DNA from: Providencia stuartii
GTDB lineage: Bacteria > Pseudomonadota > Gammaproteobacteria > Enterobacterales > Enterobacteriaceae
Direction: 5' to 3'
Assembly (NCBI RefSeq): GCF_029277985.1
Contig: NZ_CP119546.1
Location: 2,232,001-2,296,000 of the forward strand
DNA: 64,000 nt
Numbering within the stretch: the stretch's first letter is position 1; each line of letters opens with the position of its first letter. The translations under genes were made by a program, and so were the position numbers. Positions 9,615 through 19,361 of this stretch are shown here, piece after piece. The notes beneath the pieces were generated by a model. It saw only the letters and a program-made list of their open reading frames with translations. It did not search any database and was not told the DNA's origin.

Positions 9615-10793
9615 TCAAAGGTTATACACGCGAGCAAGTTCACCTATACCTGTTAAGCGAACTTCTTTTTCAAAGGCTGAAATAAAAACAGATTCTCCAG
9701 AACTGATTTTTAATTCTTCACTGCCTGATCTCAAAACTAACTCACCGTCTATACAAAATAAGATAGAAGCTGTCTCATTAGTTATGTTTATCTCCGTGCC
9801 GTTAATAGAATATATATTAAATGCAAAATCTTCTACTGGTATATGGTATTTACAGATATTTCCTGATTTCTGGGGTTCACTAAGTAAACTTTTGCTTGTT
9901 TTAGGAACAAAATCAACGTTAGCTATCAATTCAGGCACATCAATATGCTTATTGGTCAAACCAGCTCGTAGGACATTATCTGAATTTGCCATGATTTCTA
10001 AACCTACACCTTCAATATATGCGTGTGGCGTTCTTGCATATAAGAACATCGCTTCGCCAGGTTGTAACTCAATCACATTAAGCAGAAGTGGCACAAATAA
10101 ACCAGTATCTTCAGGATAAAGGCTAACCATTTGTTTTATCGTATTCCAAGGTTCACCTTGGCGGCTATTAAGTGCCGCTTTTAATACACCTAATGCTAAT
10201 TCTTTCTGCTCCCCAGAAAGACTGAGAATTTGTGCAAATAATTTAGCCAGCTTTTCTTCCGTCGGTGATTGAACAAAAAATTGAATTTCAGGGTGTGCCG
10301 CGGAAACAAAATCAAGTAACTCGGCGATCTCTTGCAATGGGCGAAATGCATTCATCGCTTTAAAAGGGGTGAGCGCATAAATTAGCTCAGGCTTATGATT
10401 ATCATCTTTATAATTACGGATAGGTGAGTCTAGAGGGATACCCGCTGCATTTTCTTTAGCGAAACCAACCTCAGCGTAAACTTTATTCGGATGAACCTGT
10501 ACAGAAAGGGGTTTTGCTGCACACAATACTTTGAATAAAAAGGGCAAGCGTGATGAAAAAGACGCGGCTACTTTTTTGCCTAGAATTTTCTCAGGATTAC
10601 TGGCAATGTAATCAATTAATGAGAGTTTTTGACCGGTTTTAGCGTTAACAACATAAGAACTCGCTTTAGGATGGGCCCCCATCCATAATTCGGCCATTGG
10701 CAAATGTTCTGGGTTAGGGATAGCGTATAACTGTGTGAGCGCAGTTTTACTTCCCCAGTCATAATTTTGAACTTTATTAATCATTTTTAGCAT
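9615..10793 (-). CDS. manA: Mannose-6-phosphate isomerase (type I)
   Basis: Cytosolic zinc enzyme that interconverts mannose 6-phosphate and fructose 6-phosphate. The ATG at 10793 (MLKMINKVQNYDWG) is preceded by GAGAG; an upstream TTG at 10799 is less likely. The zinc-site motifs QVHPNK (about residue 96) and HKPEL (about 135), and TPHAYIEG (about 253), are present, as is the family signature YKDDNHKPELIYALTPF. Length is close to E. coli ManA (391). It is transcribed divergently from fumC; E. coli has fumA between them, absent here. Confidence 0.96.
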   Translation of the reverse strand: MLKMINKVQNYDWGSKTALTQLYAIPNPEHLPMAELWMGAHPKASSYVVNAKTGQKLSLIDYIASNPEKILGKKVAASFSSRLPFLFKVLCAAKPLSVQVHPNKVYAEVGFAKENAAGIPLDSPIRNYKDDNHKPELIYALTPFKAMNAFRPLQEIAELLDFVSAAHPEIQFFVQSPTEEKLAKLFAQILSLSGEQKELALGVLKAALNSRQGEPWNTIKQMVSLYPEDTGLFVPLLLNVIELQPGEAMFLYARTPHAYIEGVGLEIMANSDNVLRAGLTNKHIDVPELIANVDFVPKTSKSLLSEPQKSGNICKYHIPVEDFAFNIYSINGTEINITNETASILFCIDGELVLRSGSEELKISSGESVFISAFEKEVRLTGIGELARVYNL

Positions 10794-10971
10794 AGCCAAA
10801 CTCTCTTTTTCTAAAAATCAACTTATTTCCTTGATACTACAATACAATAAACACGGTTAAGTCGCATTATTGAAATTAAATGTGTGGCATCATAGAGGGG
10901 TATTGCCAGCTTACCTGCAAGCTGGTGATTTTAAAACCGATTATTCTGTGTATGTACTTAAGGAGATAGTA

Positions 10972-12369
10972 ATGGCAGCCACTCGCATTGAAAAAGACTC
11001 AATGGGACCAATTGAAGTACCAGCTGACCAGTTGTGGGGCGCGCAAACCCAGCGTTCTTTAGAACATTTCCGTATATCTGTAGAGAAGATGCCAGTTGCT
11101 TTAATCCATGCCTTAGCGGTGACTAAAAAAGCAGCTGCAAGCGTTAACATGGATTTAGGATTACTTCCTAAAGATCGTGGCGATGCGATTATCGCTGCTG
11201 CTGACGAAGTACTCGCTGGTAAGCATCCGACAGAATTCCCTCTTGCTATCTGGCAAACAGGTTCTGGCACTCAAAGTAACATGAATATGAATGAAGTGCT
11301 TGCAAACCGTGGTAGTGAGATCTTAGGTGGCCAAAGAGGTAATGACCGTCTTATTCACCCGAACGATGATGTTAACAAGAGCCAAAGTTCCAATGACGTC
11401 TTCCCAACAGCTATGCACGTTGCGGCCGTTGTTGCTATTCGCGAACATTTACTTCCTGAGCTAAAAGCATTACATAAAGTATTAGATGCTAAGGCAAAAG
11501 AATTTAAAGATATCGTTAAAATTGGTCGTACACACCTACAAGATGCAACTCCGCTGACGTTAGGCCAAGAAATTTCTGGCTGGGTAGCGATGTTAGCTCA
11601 CAATGAAAAACATATTGAAAACTCTGTACCTCATGTGTGCGAACTGGCTCTTGGTGGTACCGCTGTCGGTACGGGTTTAAATACTCACCCTGAATATGCT
11701 GTACGTGTCGCTAAAAAAATTGCTGAGTTAACAGGGCAACCATTTGTTACTTCACCTAACAAGTTTGAAGCATTAGCAACGTGTGATGCTTTAGTTCACG
11801 CTCATGGTGCACTAAAAGGTCTTGCTTCATCTTTGATGAAAATTGCGAATGATGTTCGTTGGTTGGCATCTGGTCCTCGTTGCGGTATTGGTGAGATTGC
11901 AATTCCTGAAAATGAGCCAGGTAGCTCAATTATGCCAGGTAAAGTTAACCCAACACAATGCGAAGCGCTAACGATGCTTTGTGCTCAAGTTATGGGTAAC
12001 GATGTTGCTATCAATATTGGTGGTGCTTCAGGTAATTTTGAGCTGAACGTATTCCGTCCAATGGTCATTGATAATTTCTTACAATCAATTCGCCTCTTGG
12101 CCGATGGTATGCGTAGCTTCAATGAGCACTGTGCGATTGGTATTGAACCAAACCGTGAGCGCATTGAAAAACTTCTGCATGAATCACTGATGTTAGTGAC
12201 TGCACTAAATACCCATATTGGCTACGATAAAGCAGCTGAAATTGCTAAAAAAGCCCATAAAGAAGGGTTAACGCTGAAAGAATCAGCTTTAAAACTGAAT
12301 TATCTAACCGCTGAACAGTTCGACGAGTGGGTTCGTCCTGAAGATATGGTTGGCAGCATGAAAAACTAA
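10972..12369 (+). CDS. fumC: Class II fumarate hydratase
   Basis: Iron-independent fumarase of the citric acid cycle (fumarate + water to malate), a homotetramer in the cytosol. The start at 10972 ([12 protein letters not shown]) follows AAGGAG by six bases and gives 465 residues, as expected; a longer open frame to 10870 is not used. Motifs seen are [32 protein letters not shown] and the superfamily signature [14 protein letters not shown] strong terminator follows. Confidence 0.97.
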   Translation: MAATRIEKDSMGPIEVPADQLWGAQTQRSLEHFRISVEKMPVALIHALAVTKKAAASVNMDLGLLPKDRGDAIIAAADEVLAGKHPTEFPLAIWQTGSGTQSNMNMNEVLANRGSEILGGQRGNDRLIHPNDDVNKSQSSNDVFPTAMHVAAVVAIREHLLPELKALHKVLDAKAKEFKDIVKIGRTHLQDATPLTLGQEISGWVAMLAHNEKHIENSVPHVCELALGGTAVGTGLNTHPEYAVRVAKKIAELTGQPFVTSPNKFEALATCDALVHAHGALKGLASSLMKIANDVRWLASGPRCGIGEIAIPENEPGSSIMPGKVNPTQCEALTMLCAQVMGNDVAINIGGASGNFELNVFRPMVIDNFLQSIRLLADGMRSFNEHCAIGIEPNRERIEKLLHESLMLVTALNTHIGYDKAAEIAKKAHKEGLTLKESALKLNYLTAEQFDEWVRPEDMVGSMKN

Positions 12370-12390
12370 TTAACAGATTAGTTTAAGCTA

Positions 12391-12427
12391 AAAAAAGCAC
12401 TTGCTTAACAATAAGTAAGTGCTTTTT
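12391..12427. terminator. Terminator between convergent fumC and tus
   Basis: AGCACTTGCTTA (12396-12407) pairs with TAAGTAAGTGCT (12412-12423) with one G-T pair. It is flanked by a run of A on the left and T on the right, so it can act on both strands. Confidence 0.92.
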
Positions 12428-12490
12428 TATGTTGCATAATCTATGTACTTTTTATCACGCTCAATCTCCAACGAACATCGCATTTTATCT

Positions 12491-13411
12491 CTAGACTTCT
12501 TGATATAAGTTGAGACGAGGGATCAATAATTCTATGGGCTTTGATCGGGGGCGGTTGCGAAGAGTAATATTGTCTGCGTTATAATCCGGCAAATCACCGA
12601 TCACAATATCATCTAATGATTTTTCGACGGCAAATATGATTAACGGATTGGCACAGGCAAGTTGAGTCTGTTTTTGTTGTGCGCTATCCCAAACACGAGC
12701 AATAGGCTGAACTTTCACCGGTCTCTGAGTTTTAAGTACGGCATCCTGATTTAGCTGACTAATTAGAGTAATTTCTTGCTCTAATTGCTTCAGCCAATGT
12801 TCTCTAGGTATACCTAATGGTTGACGGCCATTTTCTAATGAGGCTTGCAACTTATTTAATACCTGTTCTTTGGTGGTCTTATTGATGACTTTTTTATTTG
12901 CCCAGCCAAATCTAACGGTATCGACATCCGTTAGATAAGTTAAAGAGCGATAAGTATTTAACGTCAATAGACCATGGAGACTATCATGAATAAACTCAAA
13001 ACGTTGTGATTCATCGATGCCAGATTGCTGAGTCACAATCTTCTTTATTTTCACTTTTAATTCATTGATATCTTCTAGTAATGAATGAAACATCCGATAA
13101 GTAGAATAGGGCGCATTTATACAAATAGCACCGGGTAACCTAACTGCCGATTTGTTGCTGGTTAACTCTGATTTATCATGAATAAACAACAAATTAAAAT
13201 GCGCTATAGCATGATTGATTGCATCTTTTCCTGTTATTTTCTCAACCTCAATATGTTTTATTTCATTATTTTCATCACCTTTCATAATTTCAGGGAGACG
13301 AAATACGGAGGCATAAAAAACGGGCTGTTCAGCCATGAGATGACTAAACTTACTTATTTTGTTCTCTAATTGATTAAAGCAATTTATAAGCTCATATTTA
13401 GCATTTGTCAT
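12491..13411 (-). CDS. tus: DNA replication terminus site-binding protein Tus
   Basis: Monomeric protein that binds Ter sites and stops replication forks in one direction by blocking the DnaB helicase. The start at 13411 (MTNAKYELIN) gives 306 residues, close to E. coli Tus (309). Conserved stretches include AAVRLPG-type KSAVRLPGAICI, ITLNAYRTLT-type LLTLNTYRSLTYL, VRFGWANKKVI, RPVKVQPIARVWD and the C-terminal LLIPRLNLY, all parts of the DNA-binding clamp. A Ter site lies 15 bases upstream of the start, as at E. coli tus-TerB, where bound Tus represses its own promoter. Confidence 0.96.
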   Translation of the reverse strand: MTNAKYELINCFNQLENKISKFSHLMAEQPVFYASVFRLPEIMKGDENNEIKHIEVEKITGKDAINHAIAHFNLLFIHDKSELTSNKSAVRLPGAICINAPYSTYRMFHSLLEDINELKVKIKKIVTQQSGIDESQRFEFIHDSLHGLLTLNTYRSLTYLTDVDTVRFGWANKKVINKTTKEQVLNKLQASLENGRQPLGIPREHWLKQLEQEITLISQLNQDAVLKTQRPVKVQPIARVWDSAQQKQTQLACANPLIIFAVEKSLDDIVIGDLPDYNADNITLRNRPRSKPIELLIPRLNLYQEV

Positions 13412-13426
13412 AAGCCAATACACCCA

Positions 13427-13443
13427 TTTAGTTACAACATTCT
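13427..13443 (-). promoter_or_regulatory. Replication arrest site Ter (tus-proximal), likely tus operator
   Basis: On the minus strand this reads AGAATGTTGTAACTAAA, which differs from E. coli TerB only at the variable third base. Orientation relative to tus is the same as TerB in E. coli, so Tus would autoregulate. It blocks forks coming from higher coordinates, that is, forks that have already passed dif. Confidence 0.95.
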
Positions 13444-13535
13444 ATATATTGAAAATATAACAAATATTCAGCATCGAGCAAAATAAATCTGTCTAACAGA
13501 ACGAAAGGGGCCTTCTTTCCCCTTTATAAAAAGTC

Positions 13536-14099
13536 TTATTTGATATTGAGGTCTATCACTTGATAAAAAGCATTACCCGTATCAGCAATCGTCCAAACCG
13601 CTAACACCAGTTGATAGCCTAAATTTTCTTTTGGTAATGTACAATGATGCTCGACGACTGAACCAGGGCGTTTGGGTTCATCATACTGGCAAAATGGTGT
13701 TAAAACTAATTGATTACGGCTTATTGGTAAATTAGGGTTCCAATTCGGCTTGGTAATAAAGTATTCCCACTTAGATGTTGAATGTCTGGCAGTTAAATAC
13801 CATTTAAACGTTTGTTGAGAGTGATGAAGATCATTTTTGCTCCAACGAGCGGCTGTTTGCACATCAAGTTCAGCAAAGCGAGTAATACCCGCACTTGCGA
13901 TTTGACCATCTATAGGGCCTGATAAAGGGAAACCTTTTGCAGCTTCAAGAGATTGTGGCTCATATTGTATTGCACCACACTCTGCATTGAGCTTTTGATT
14001 ACACAGGTAAGCACGGCTTTGTGGTTCAAATACATAGCCGTGCGCGAATATAAATGTTGAAAAACAGAGTAGAAAAGGAAGTAAAAATAGATTTTTCAT
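13536..14099 (-). CDS. Secreted AA10 lytic polysaccharide monooxygenase (CBP21-like chitin-binding protein)
   Basis: A 187-residue copper monooxygenase that oxidatively cleaves chitin outside the cell. A signal peptide (residues 1-19, ending in FA) is cut before His20, which as HGYV supplies the N-terminal half of the histidine brace; the second copper ligand is the His in TARHSTSKW. The axial Phe/Tyr stretch NAFYQVIDL is present, along with four cysteines for two disulfides. The mature protein aligns along its full length with Serratia CBP21 (ARHST.., FITKPNW, LTPFCQ), with no extra carbohydrate-binding domain. It stands alone between tus and ynfM. Confidence 0.93.
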   Translation of the reverse strand: MKNLFLLPFLLCFSTFIFAHGYVFEPQSRAYLCNQKLNAECGAIQYEPQSLEAAKGFPLSGPIDGQIASAGITRFAELDVQTAARWSKNDLHHSQQTFKWYLTARHSTSKWEYFITKPNWNPNLPISRNQLVLTPFCQYDEPKRPGSVVEHHCTLPKENLGYQLVLAVWTIADTGNAFYQVIDLNIK

Positions 14100-14203
14100 T
14101 GGTTGCCCTCATCGTTGTTGAGGGCAACATTTTCACTGAATCAAACTCACAAAATAAATTTCATCATTTAATAGGTATTGATAAAGTAAAGACACTGGCT
14201 TGA

Positions 14204-15466
14204 TCAGCAGTTAGCCTTTAATTTGTAAGCGATTAGCATACCAATAAGAAGCAGCCCAGCAATAAACCAAGCAACGCCAGCCCATCCAAATTGCAACCAA
14301 AAAATCCCACCAACAGTTCCTGCAATACTCGAACCTGCATAATAACTAAACAAGTAAAGTGAAGAAGCTTGGCCTCTAGCCCGTTTAGCTCGGTGTCCAA
14401 CCCAACTACTGGCGACTGAATGAGCAGAAAAGAACCCAGCTGTTAACACCGTCATGCCCAAAAGGATGAGCCAAAAACTCGAAAATAGTGTTAACAAGAT
14501 CCCTGACAACATGAGAACTAATGCAGCAATCAGCACACTTCCCAAACCAAATCTAGAGGTTAAACTTCCGGATTTCGATGCGCTATATGTACCTGTTAAA
14601 TAAATTATTGATAATAAGCCAACAGTAGCTTGGCTAAAATGATAGGGGGCTTCAAGTAATCGATAACCAATATAGTTATACATAGTGACAAACCCTCCCA
14701 TCAAAACAAAGCCTTCAACAAATAACCATGGTAAACCTTTATCACGAAAATGAAGGCGTAAGTTAATCCACAAATTTTTGGGTTTTAAAGAGCTTGCTCT
14801 AAAATGTTGTGAAGGTGGCAATAACCGCCAAAAGCCAATTGCAGCAATTAAAGCTAGGCTGCCCAACAAAACCACAGCGACACGCCATGAATAAAAATCA
14901 GCGATAATGCCCGTAACAAGACGTCCGCTCATTCCACCAATAGAGTTACCACTAATATATAACCCCATTGATAATGCGACATAGCTAGGATGGATTTCTT
15001 CACTTAGGTAGGTCATCGCAACCGCTGCAACACCACTCAACGATAATCCAACGAGCGCTCTAGCAATTAAAATACCTTGCCAACTTTGCATAAAAGCACT
15101 TAACAGTGTGAACAATGCCGCACTTGTTAACGCAACGACCATGACATTTTTTCGTCCAATCGCATCGGAAATTGGTCCAGTAATCAGTAGCCCTAGCGCC
15201 ATTAATCCAGTACTTAATGATAACGAGAGACTAGCCGTAGCAGGGGAAACATTAAAATCCTCTGATAACATCGGCAAAATCGGTTGCACAAAATAAAGTA
15301 ATGCAAATGTAGCTAACCCCACGGTAAAGAATGAAAGTGTCACGCGCAAATATAGTGCATCATCACGTTGAATATAGTGCTTTTTAGGGACAGTATTCTT
15401 ATTTGAGTTATCCCGCGTTCCGTTAGCGGTGTCTTCAGTAGTAAGACTATTTGATGAATGTTCCAT
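14204..15466 (-). CDS. ynfM: YnfM-type major facilitator superfamily exporter
   Basis: A 420-residue inner-membrane transporter with twelve predicted helices and a hydrophilic N-terminus of about 35 residues. The MFS signature between helices 2 and 3 is GPISDAIGRKNVM, and other conserved parts (SLSLSTGLMALGLLITGP, YLSEEIHPS, SSLYLFSYY) match E. coli YnfM. The substrate is not established. It is divergent from the LysR gene ynfL across 115 bases, as in E. coli, so control by YnfL is a reasonable inference. Confidence 0.93.
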   Translation of the reverse strand: MEHSSNSLTTEDTANGTRDNSNKNTVPKKHYIQRDDALYLRVTLSFFTVGLATFALLYFVQPILPMLSEDFNVSPATASLSLSLSTGLMALGLLITGPISDAIGRKNVMVVALTSAALFTLLSAFMQSWQGILIARALVGLSLSGVAAVAMTYLSEEIHPSYVALSMGLYISGNSIGGMSGRLVTGIIADFYSWRVAVVLLGSLALIAAIGFWRLLPPSQHFRASSLKPKNLWINLRLHFRDKGLPWLFVEGFVLMGGFVTMYNYIGYRLLEAPYHFSQATVGLLSIIYLTGTYSASKSGSLTSRFGLGSVLIAALVLMLSGILLTLFSSFWLILLGMTVLTAGFFSAHSVASSWVGHRAKRARGQASSLYLFSYYAGSSIAGTVGGIFWLQFGWAGVAWFIAGLLLIGMLIAYKLKANC

Positions 15467-15467
15467 A

Positions 15468-15520
15468 GAGATTTCCTTGCCATATAACCCAATTGATTTC
15501 GATCAAAGGATAGAAATCTC
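15468..15520. promoter_or_regulatory. Divergent ynfM/ynfL control region with inverted repeat
   Basis: GAGATTTC (15468-15475) and GAAATCTC (15513-15520) form an 8-bp inverted repeat around the promoter interval between the divergent genes. A LysR-type regulator would be expected to bind here. The assignment is inferred from position and symmetry only. Confidence 0.4.
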
Positions 15521-15581
15521 AGACTATTTTGTCTAATATATTAATAATTACCAATAATACTTTAAAGATATCATAAAGAAA

Positions 15582-16484
15582 ATGGCTATTGAATTAAGAC
15601 ACTTACGCTATTTTGTTGCTGTTGCAGAAGAGTTACATTTTGGGAGAGCGGCTGATCGACTGCATATTTCTCAACCACCATTGAGTCAGCAAATTCAGTC
15701 ACTTGAAGAGCAAATCAATGCAAAGTTACTTGAGCGTAATAATAGGAATGTATCCTTAACCCCCGCAGGCACTATGTTTCTTAAAGAGGCTTATCAAATA
15801 TTGTCTCAGGTCGAAGCTGCCGCCACGAAAGCCGCAAGAATGGAAAAGGGCGAGTTAGGCGAACTTTCTATAGGCTTCACCTCAACAACCCCCTTTATGC
15901 ATAAAGTGACTATGTGTTTACGTCAATATCGTGAATCCTACCCTGAAGTCGCTATTCATATGCATCAAATGAATACAAAACAACAACTTGCACCATTATT
16001 AACGGGTAGGATTGATATGGGTATTATGCGTAATACTCAATTACCTGAACAATTGAATTACCAATTATTGTTTAAAGAACCTTTCATGGTTGCGGTGTAT
16101 GAAGGGCATCCGCTATTAAAATACGAAAAAACAGGTGTCGATATTCACTTATTGGCTGATTATCCTTTAGTTTTTTTCGAAAGAGAGGTGGGAACGGCGC
16201 TTTATGATGAAATACATAATCTGCTTACATCCGCTGGGGTCACGCCTAAAATATCTCAAGAAGCCGGTGAAGCGATGACCATTTTAGGATTAGTTGCAGC
16301 TGGCATGGGAATTTCTATTATCACAGAGTCCTTCACTCGCATGAAGATTGATGGTGTAAAGTACATCAAATTTTCTAATATCAATGCAGCATCGGAGGTA
16401 TGGTTAGTCTACAATAGTCGTAGGACATTACCAGCGGCCGCACAAAAATTAACTCAGTTACTCATAAAAAACATTGTTGGTTAA
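15582..16484 (+). CDS. ynfL: LysR-family transcription regulator YnfL
   Basis: A 300-residue LysR regulator. The N-terminal winged helix-turn-helix (residues 3-62, with FGRAADRLHISQPPLSQQI as the recognition unit) is followed by a linker helix and a periplasmic-binding-protein-like effector domain. Its position beside divergent ynfM matches E. coli ynfL. The effector is unknown. Confidence 0.92.
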   Translation: MAIELRHLRYFVAVAEELHFGRAADRLHISQPPLSQQIQSLEEQINAKLLERNNRNVSLTPAGTMFLKEAYQILSQVEAAATKAARMEKGELGELSIGFTSTTPFMHKVTMCLRQYRESYPEVAIHMHQMNTKQQLAPLLTGRIDMGIMRNTQLPEQLNYQLLFKEPFMVAVYEGHPLLKYEKTGVDIHLLADYPLVFFEREVGTALYDEIHNLLTSAGVTPKISQEAGEAMTILGLVAAGMGISIITESFTRMKIDGVKYIKFSNINAASEVWLVYNSRRTLPAAAQKLTQLLIKNIVG

Positions 16485-16585
16485 ATCATGTGATTTAAGT
16501 CACAATTAACATGTGGATCAAGGCGTTGATGACTTATATTACGCATAATAGCTGGCTGCTTTAGCATGGGATTTAATATTTCATA

Positions 16586-17794
16586 ATGGAAAATCAAACC
16601 GGTCATATCGATCAGATTAAGCAACTAAATACAGGGATTGTTTACCGAGTGATTGATCAACACGGGCCAATCTCGCGTATTGCGTTGTCCAAACAATCAC
16701 TACTCGCTCCAGCGAGTATTACAAAAATCACCCGTGAATTGATCGATGCTCACTTAGTGAAAGAAATTGAATTCCCCGTCCTTGGCTTACGTGGTCGACC
16801 AGCCATTGGCTTAGTAATAGAAAGTGAAGGGTGGCAATTTTTATCTATCCGAATTGAAAATGGTTCTATCAGCTTAGCCCTAAAAGAGATCAATACCCAA
16901 ACCATCGTAGAACAAAGCTATGCTTTTCACGTAAAAGGCAATGATGAATTTTCAAATACTCTCTCATCTTTAATTAGCCATTTTTTTGCCACTTACTCAC
17001 AACACCTTGAGCGTGTCACTGCAATTAGCATTATTTTAGATGGTTTAATTGAGCCTTTTTCCGGTGTGATTTATAAATTACCGGACTATGATATTGATCA
17101 TTTATCACTTGGCCATCACTTAACAGAACAAACCGGTTTACCAACCTATATTCAACCTTATGTTAATACGTTAGCCTTAACCGATTATTTTTCTTTTCAT
17201 GCTAAAAGAACGGCTAAAAATATTATTTATTTACAAATCGATGATGTGGTTAGTGCCGCCATTATCAATAATGGTATTGCGCTAGATAGCCATACCAGAC
17301 GTACCATTTATTTCGGTCATGGACAGATTCAGAACAGCCACGAGAGTTGTTATTGTGGCGGGATTGGCTGCTTAGAAAGATCGATTTCGATTCCAGCGAT
17401 CTTAAAGCGTATTCCTAAATTATTTCATTTATACCCAGAAACCTCGCTTTTAAATGAAGAAATTAATTTCGATAATTTCTGTTTAGGTATTGAAACTGAA
17501 GATCCTCTTTGCCTGCACATATTAGATAATATTGCTCAAATACTCGCAGGGCAGCTCTATCAATTAATTAATATTTTTGGCATTGAGTTAATTTTGATCA
17601 ATTCGCCATTAAATCGTGTCTCTTCGCTATTTTATCCACTTTTATATCAATACTGTCGCTCCCAGTGCATTCATATCTACTATCAAGAATTGCATATTGA
17701 AAAATCTGAAATTACTAAAAAAGAGAGTGAAACTGCTTTAATTCAACAGGCTTTATACGATGGCTCTTTATTGATCCAGTTACTACAAGGTTAA
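16586..17794 (+). CDS. mlc: Mlc-type ROK-family glucose repressor (DgsA)
   Basis: A 402-residue ROK regulator. The N-terminal winged helix (residues 10-75, LSKQSLLAPASITKITREL) is followed by a ROK domain. The zinc site GHGQI..CYCGGIGCLE keeps His and three Cys of the Mlc motif. In E. coli Mlc represses ptsG, manXYZ, ptsHI and malT and is relieved by binding dephosphorylated EIICB-Glc. Gene order (ynfM-ynfL-mlc-ynfK) and the C-terminus (YDGSLLIQLLQG) support orthology. The glycine-rich ROK loop DHNVGAGVI of E. coli is replaced by DDVVSAAII, so the central region has diverged and effector response may differ. Confidence 0.9.
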   Translation: MENQTGHIDQIKQLNTGIVYRVIDQHGPISRIALSKQSLLAPASITKITRELIDAHLVKEIEFPVLGLRGRPAIGLVIESEGWQFLSIRIENGSISLALKEINTQTIVEQSYAFHVKGNDEFSNTLSSLISHFFATYSQHLERVTAISIILDGLIEPFSGVIYKLPDYDIDHLSLGHHLTEQTGLPTYIQPYVNTLALTDYFSFHAKRTAKNIIYLQIDDVVSAAIINNGIALDSHTRRTIYFGHGQIQNSHESCYCGGIGCLERSISIPAILKRIPKLFHLYPETSLLNEEINFDNFCLGIETEDPLCLHILDNIAQILAGQLYQLINIFGIELILINSPLNRVSSLFYPLLYQYCRSQCIHIYYQELHIEKSEITKKESETALIQQALYDGSLLIQLLQG

Positions 17795-17935
17795 CAAAAG
17801 TTGATAAAGTTTTTGCTATTAACTAGAAAATTGAGCTAACGCAAACTTAAGACTTGCCCATTCCCATAAACTGATTCCATATCATTTTTCACTGCAATTA
17901 TGCAGTCGTCTGTCACTTCAGGATAGAAAATAACT

Positions 17936-18610
17936 ATGATGAATCTATTTATTACCGGGACAGATACAGATGTCGGGAAGACAGTATCCACATTGGCCAT
18001 ATTGCAGGCGCTTAATAGCCAAGGAATTAAAGCGGTAGGCTACAAGCCTATTGCTGATCAATGTATTGATACTCCAGAAGGTATGAGAAATAAGGATGCT
18101 TTACTCATTCATGGGATATCACAAGAGGTTGTATCATATGATGATATCAATCCAATAAAAATTAAAGATAATTACAATCACGAAAACCGTATTGATTTCA
18201 GTAAAATTAAACTAGGCTTAGAAAACCTAAATAGTCAATGCGATACCGTTGTTATCGAAGGTAATGGTGGCTGGCGTTATTTATTAGATGACAATACGTT
18301 TTACACTGATTGGTTAAAAGGCCAAAAGGTTGGTGTAATACTTGTTGTCGGAATTCAACACGGTTGTGTTAATCACACATTGCTTACAGCAGAGGCAATA
18401 CGAGCCGATGGTTTACCACTTGTCGGCTGGATAGCGAACCGAATTAATCCAGGTCTTGCCCATTACGCTCAGATTATTAGTCGATTACAAAAGCACTTAA
18501 AAGCACCATTACTCGGTGAGATCCCCTATTTATTGCGGCCAGAAGAGAAAGAACTCTGTCAATATTTAGATAAAGATAAGCTTAAAGAATTTATGTGTGA
18601 ATATGCTTAG
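17936..18610 (+). CDS. bioD2: Dethiobiotin synthetase-like protein (YnfK/BioD2)
   Basis: A 224-residue ATP-dependent carboxylase-fold protein. The Walker A-like loop GTDTDVGKT (residues 8-16), the KP motif GYKPIAD and EGNGGWR (the family EGxGG loop) match BioD. It is most like E. coli YnfK, the second BioD-type protein, rather than the bio-operon enzyme. BioD closes the ureido ring of dethiobiotin; the role of the YnfK paralogue is less certain. Position next to mlc agrees with E. coli. Two adjacent ATG codons make the exact start ambiguous by one residue. Confidence 0.9.
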   Translation: MMNLFITGTDTDVGKTVSTLAILQALNSQGIKAVGYKPIADQCIDTPEGMRNKDALLIHGISQEVVSYDDINPIKIKDNYNHENRIDFSKIKLGLENLNSQCDTVVIEGNGGWRYLLDDNTFYTDWLKGQKVGVILVVGIQHGCVNHTLLTAEAIRADGLPLVGWIANRINPGLAHYAQIISRLQKHLKAPLLGEIPYLLRPEEKELCQYLDKDKLKEFMCEYA

Positions 18611-18622
18611 ATAAAATTGAAA

Positions 18623-18641
18623 AGGGCGCTCAAAGCGCCCT
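18623..18641. terminator. Terminator shared by convergent bioD2 and the DUF1161 gene
   Basis: AGGGCGCT (18623-18630), loop CAA, AGCGCCCT (18634-18641). A T-rich tail follows on both strands (TTTTCAATTTT on the minus strand). Confidence 0.88.
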
Positions 18642-18648
18642 AGCTATT

Positions 18649-18885
18649 TTATTGGTGACGAGTATAAATGATTTTATACGTTTCATTCTGACAGTGGCCA
18701 ACAACCTGTCCTTGTGTTTGATCGACTTCGTCATTTGGAACAGCCACTAAGCTAAAATTATCAGCAGGTACACCATTATTGATAATCTTTTGCTTAATTT
18801 CTTCAATCACACTTTCACATGATGCCTGTGCTAATACAGGGGCAAACAGGATACACAGTGCTGGAAGTATAAGTCTCGTTTTCAT
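18649..18885 (-). CDS. ynfD: Small periplasmic protein, DUF1161 (YnfD-like)
   Basis: A 78-residue protein with a signal peptide (residues 1-21, ending AQA) and a short mature domain containing NNGVPADNFSLVAVPNDEVD and VVGHC, which match E. coli YnfD. Two cysteines in the mature part may form a disulfide. Function is unknown. It is 26 bases downstream of the ynfB-like gene and probably co-transcribed. Confidence 0.85.
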   Translation of the reverse strand: MKTRLILPALCILFAPVLAQASCESVIEEIKQKIINNGVPADNFSLVAVPNDEVDQTQGQVVGHCQNETYKIIYTRHQ

Positions 18886-18911
18886 AATAACTCCTTAATT
18901 AGGTTAATGAG

Positions 18912-19283
18912 TTATGGGCGAGCTAATGGGCGTCCAGTATTTACATCAAGACAACGTTGTGTATTAGGTTCCCAATAAGCATTTAAATTAAGACTTTTTT
19001 CGCATGCATCTTTCGCATCAAACGCGGCATCAACCTTATCGAACTCTTTTTCAGTGCGCGCATTCACTTTTGTACGTAACTGACGTGTTTGATCCCACTG
19101 TTCTTTTTCTTGGCGAGCTTGCTCTTTCGTCAGAACACTATCAACATTTCCTGACGTTACACAAGTACTTCCCGCAGTGCAGTTGACATTCGCAGCATGC
19201 GCTGAAGAAAGCCCTAACAAAGGAAGACACAGCAATAATGCTGACAAGCCTTGCTTAACAACTTTGAGAGATGAGTTCATCAT
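18912..19283 (-). CDS. ynfB: Small periplasmic protein, DUF1283 (YnfB-like)
   Basis: A 123-residue protein with a signal peptide of about 30 residues (ending AHA) and a mature DUF1283 domain. The stretch [20 protein letters not shown] and the C-terminal [13 protein letters not shown] match E. coli YnfB. Function is unknown. An ATGATG start follows AGGA; either ATG may be used. Confidence 0.88.
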   Translation of the reverse strand: MMNSSLKVVKQGLSALLLCLPLLGLSSAHAANVNCTAGSTCVTSGNVDSVLTKEQARQEKEQWDQTRQLRTKVNARTEKEFDKVDAAFDAKDACEKSLNLNAYWEPNTQRCLDVNTGRPLARP

Positions 19284-19361
19284 TAAATCCTGACTAAATG
19301 AGTTCCATTTCGCTATTTAAACACAAATATGAGGCGAATCCCTTTAGAAAAGTACGAAAAA

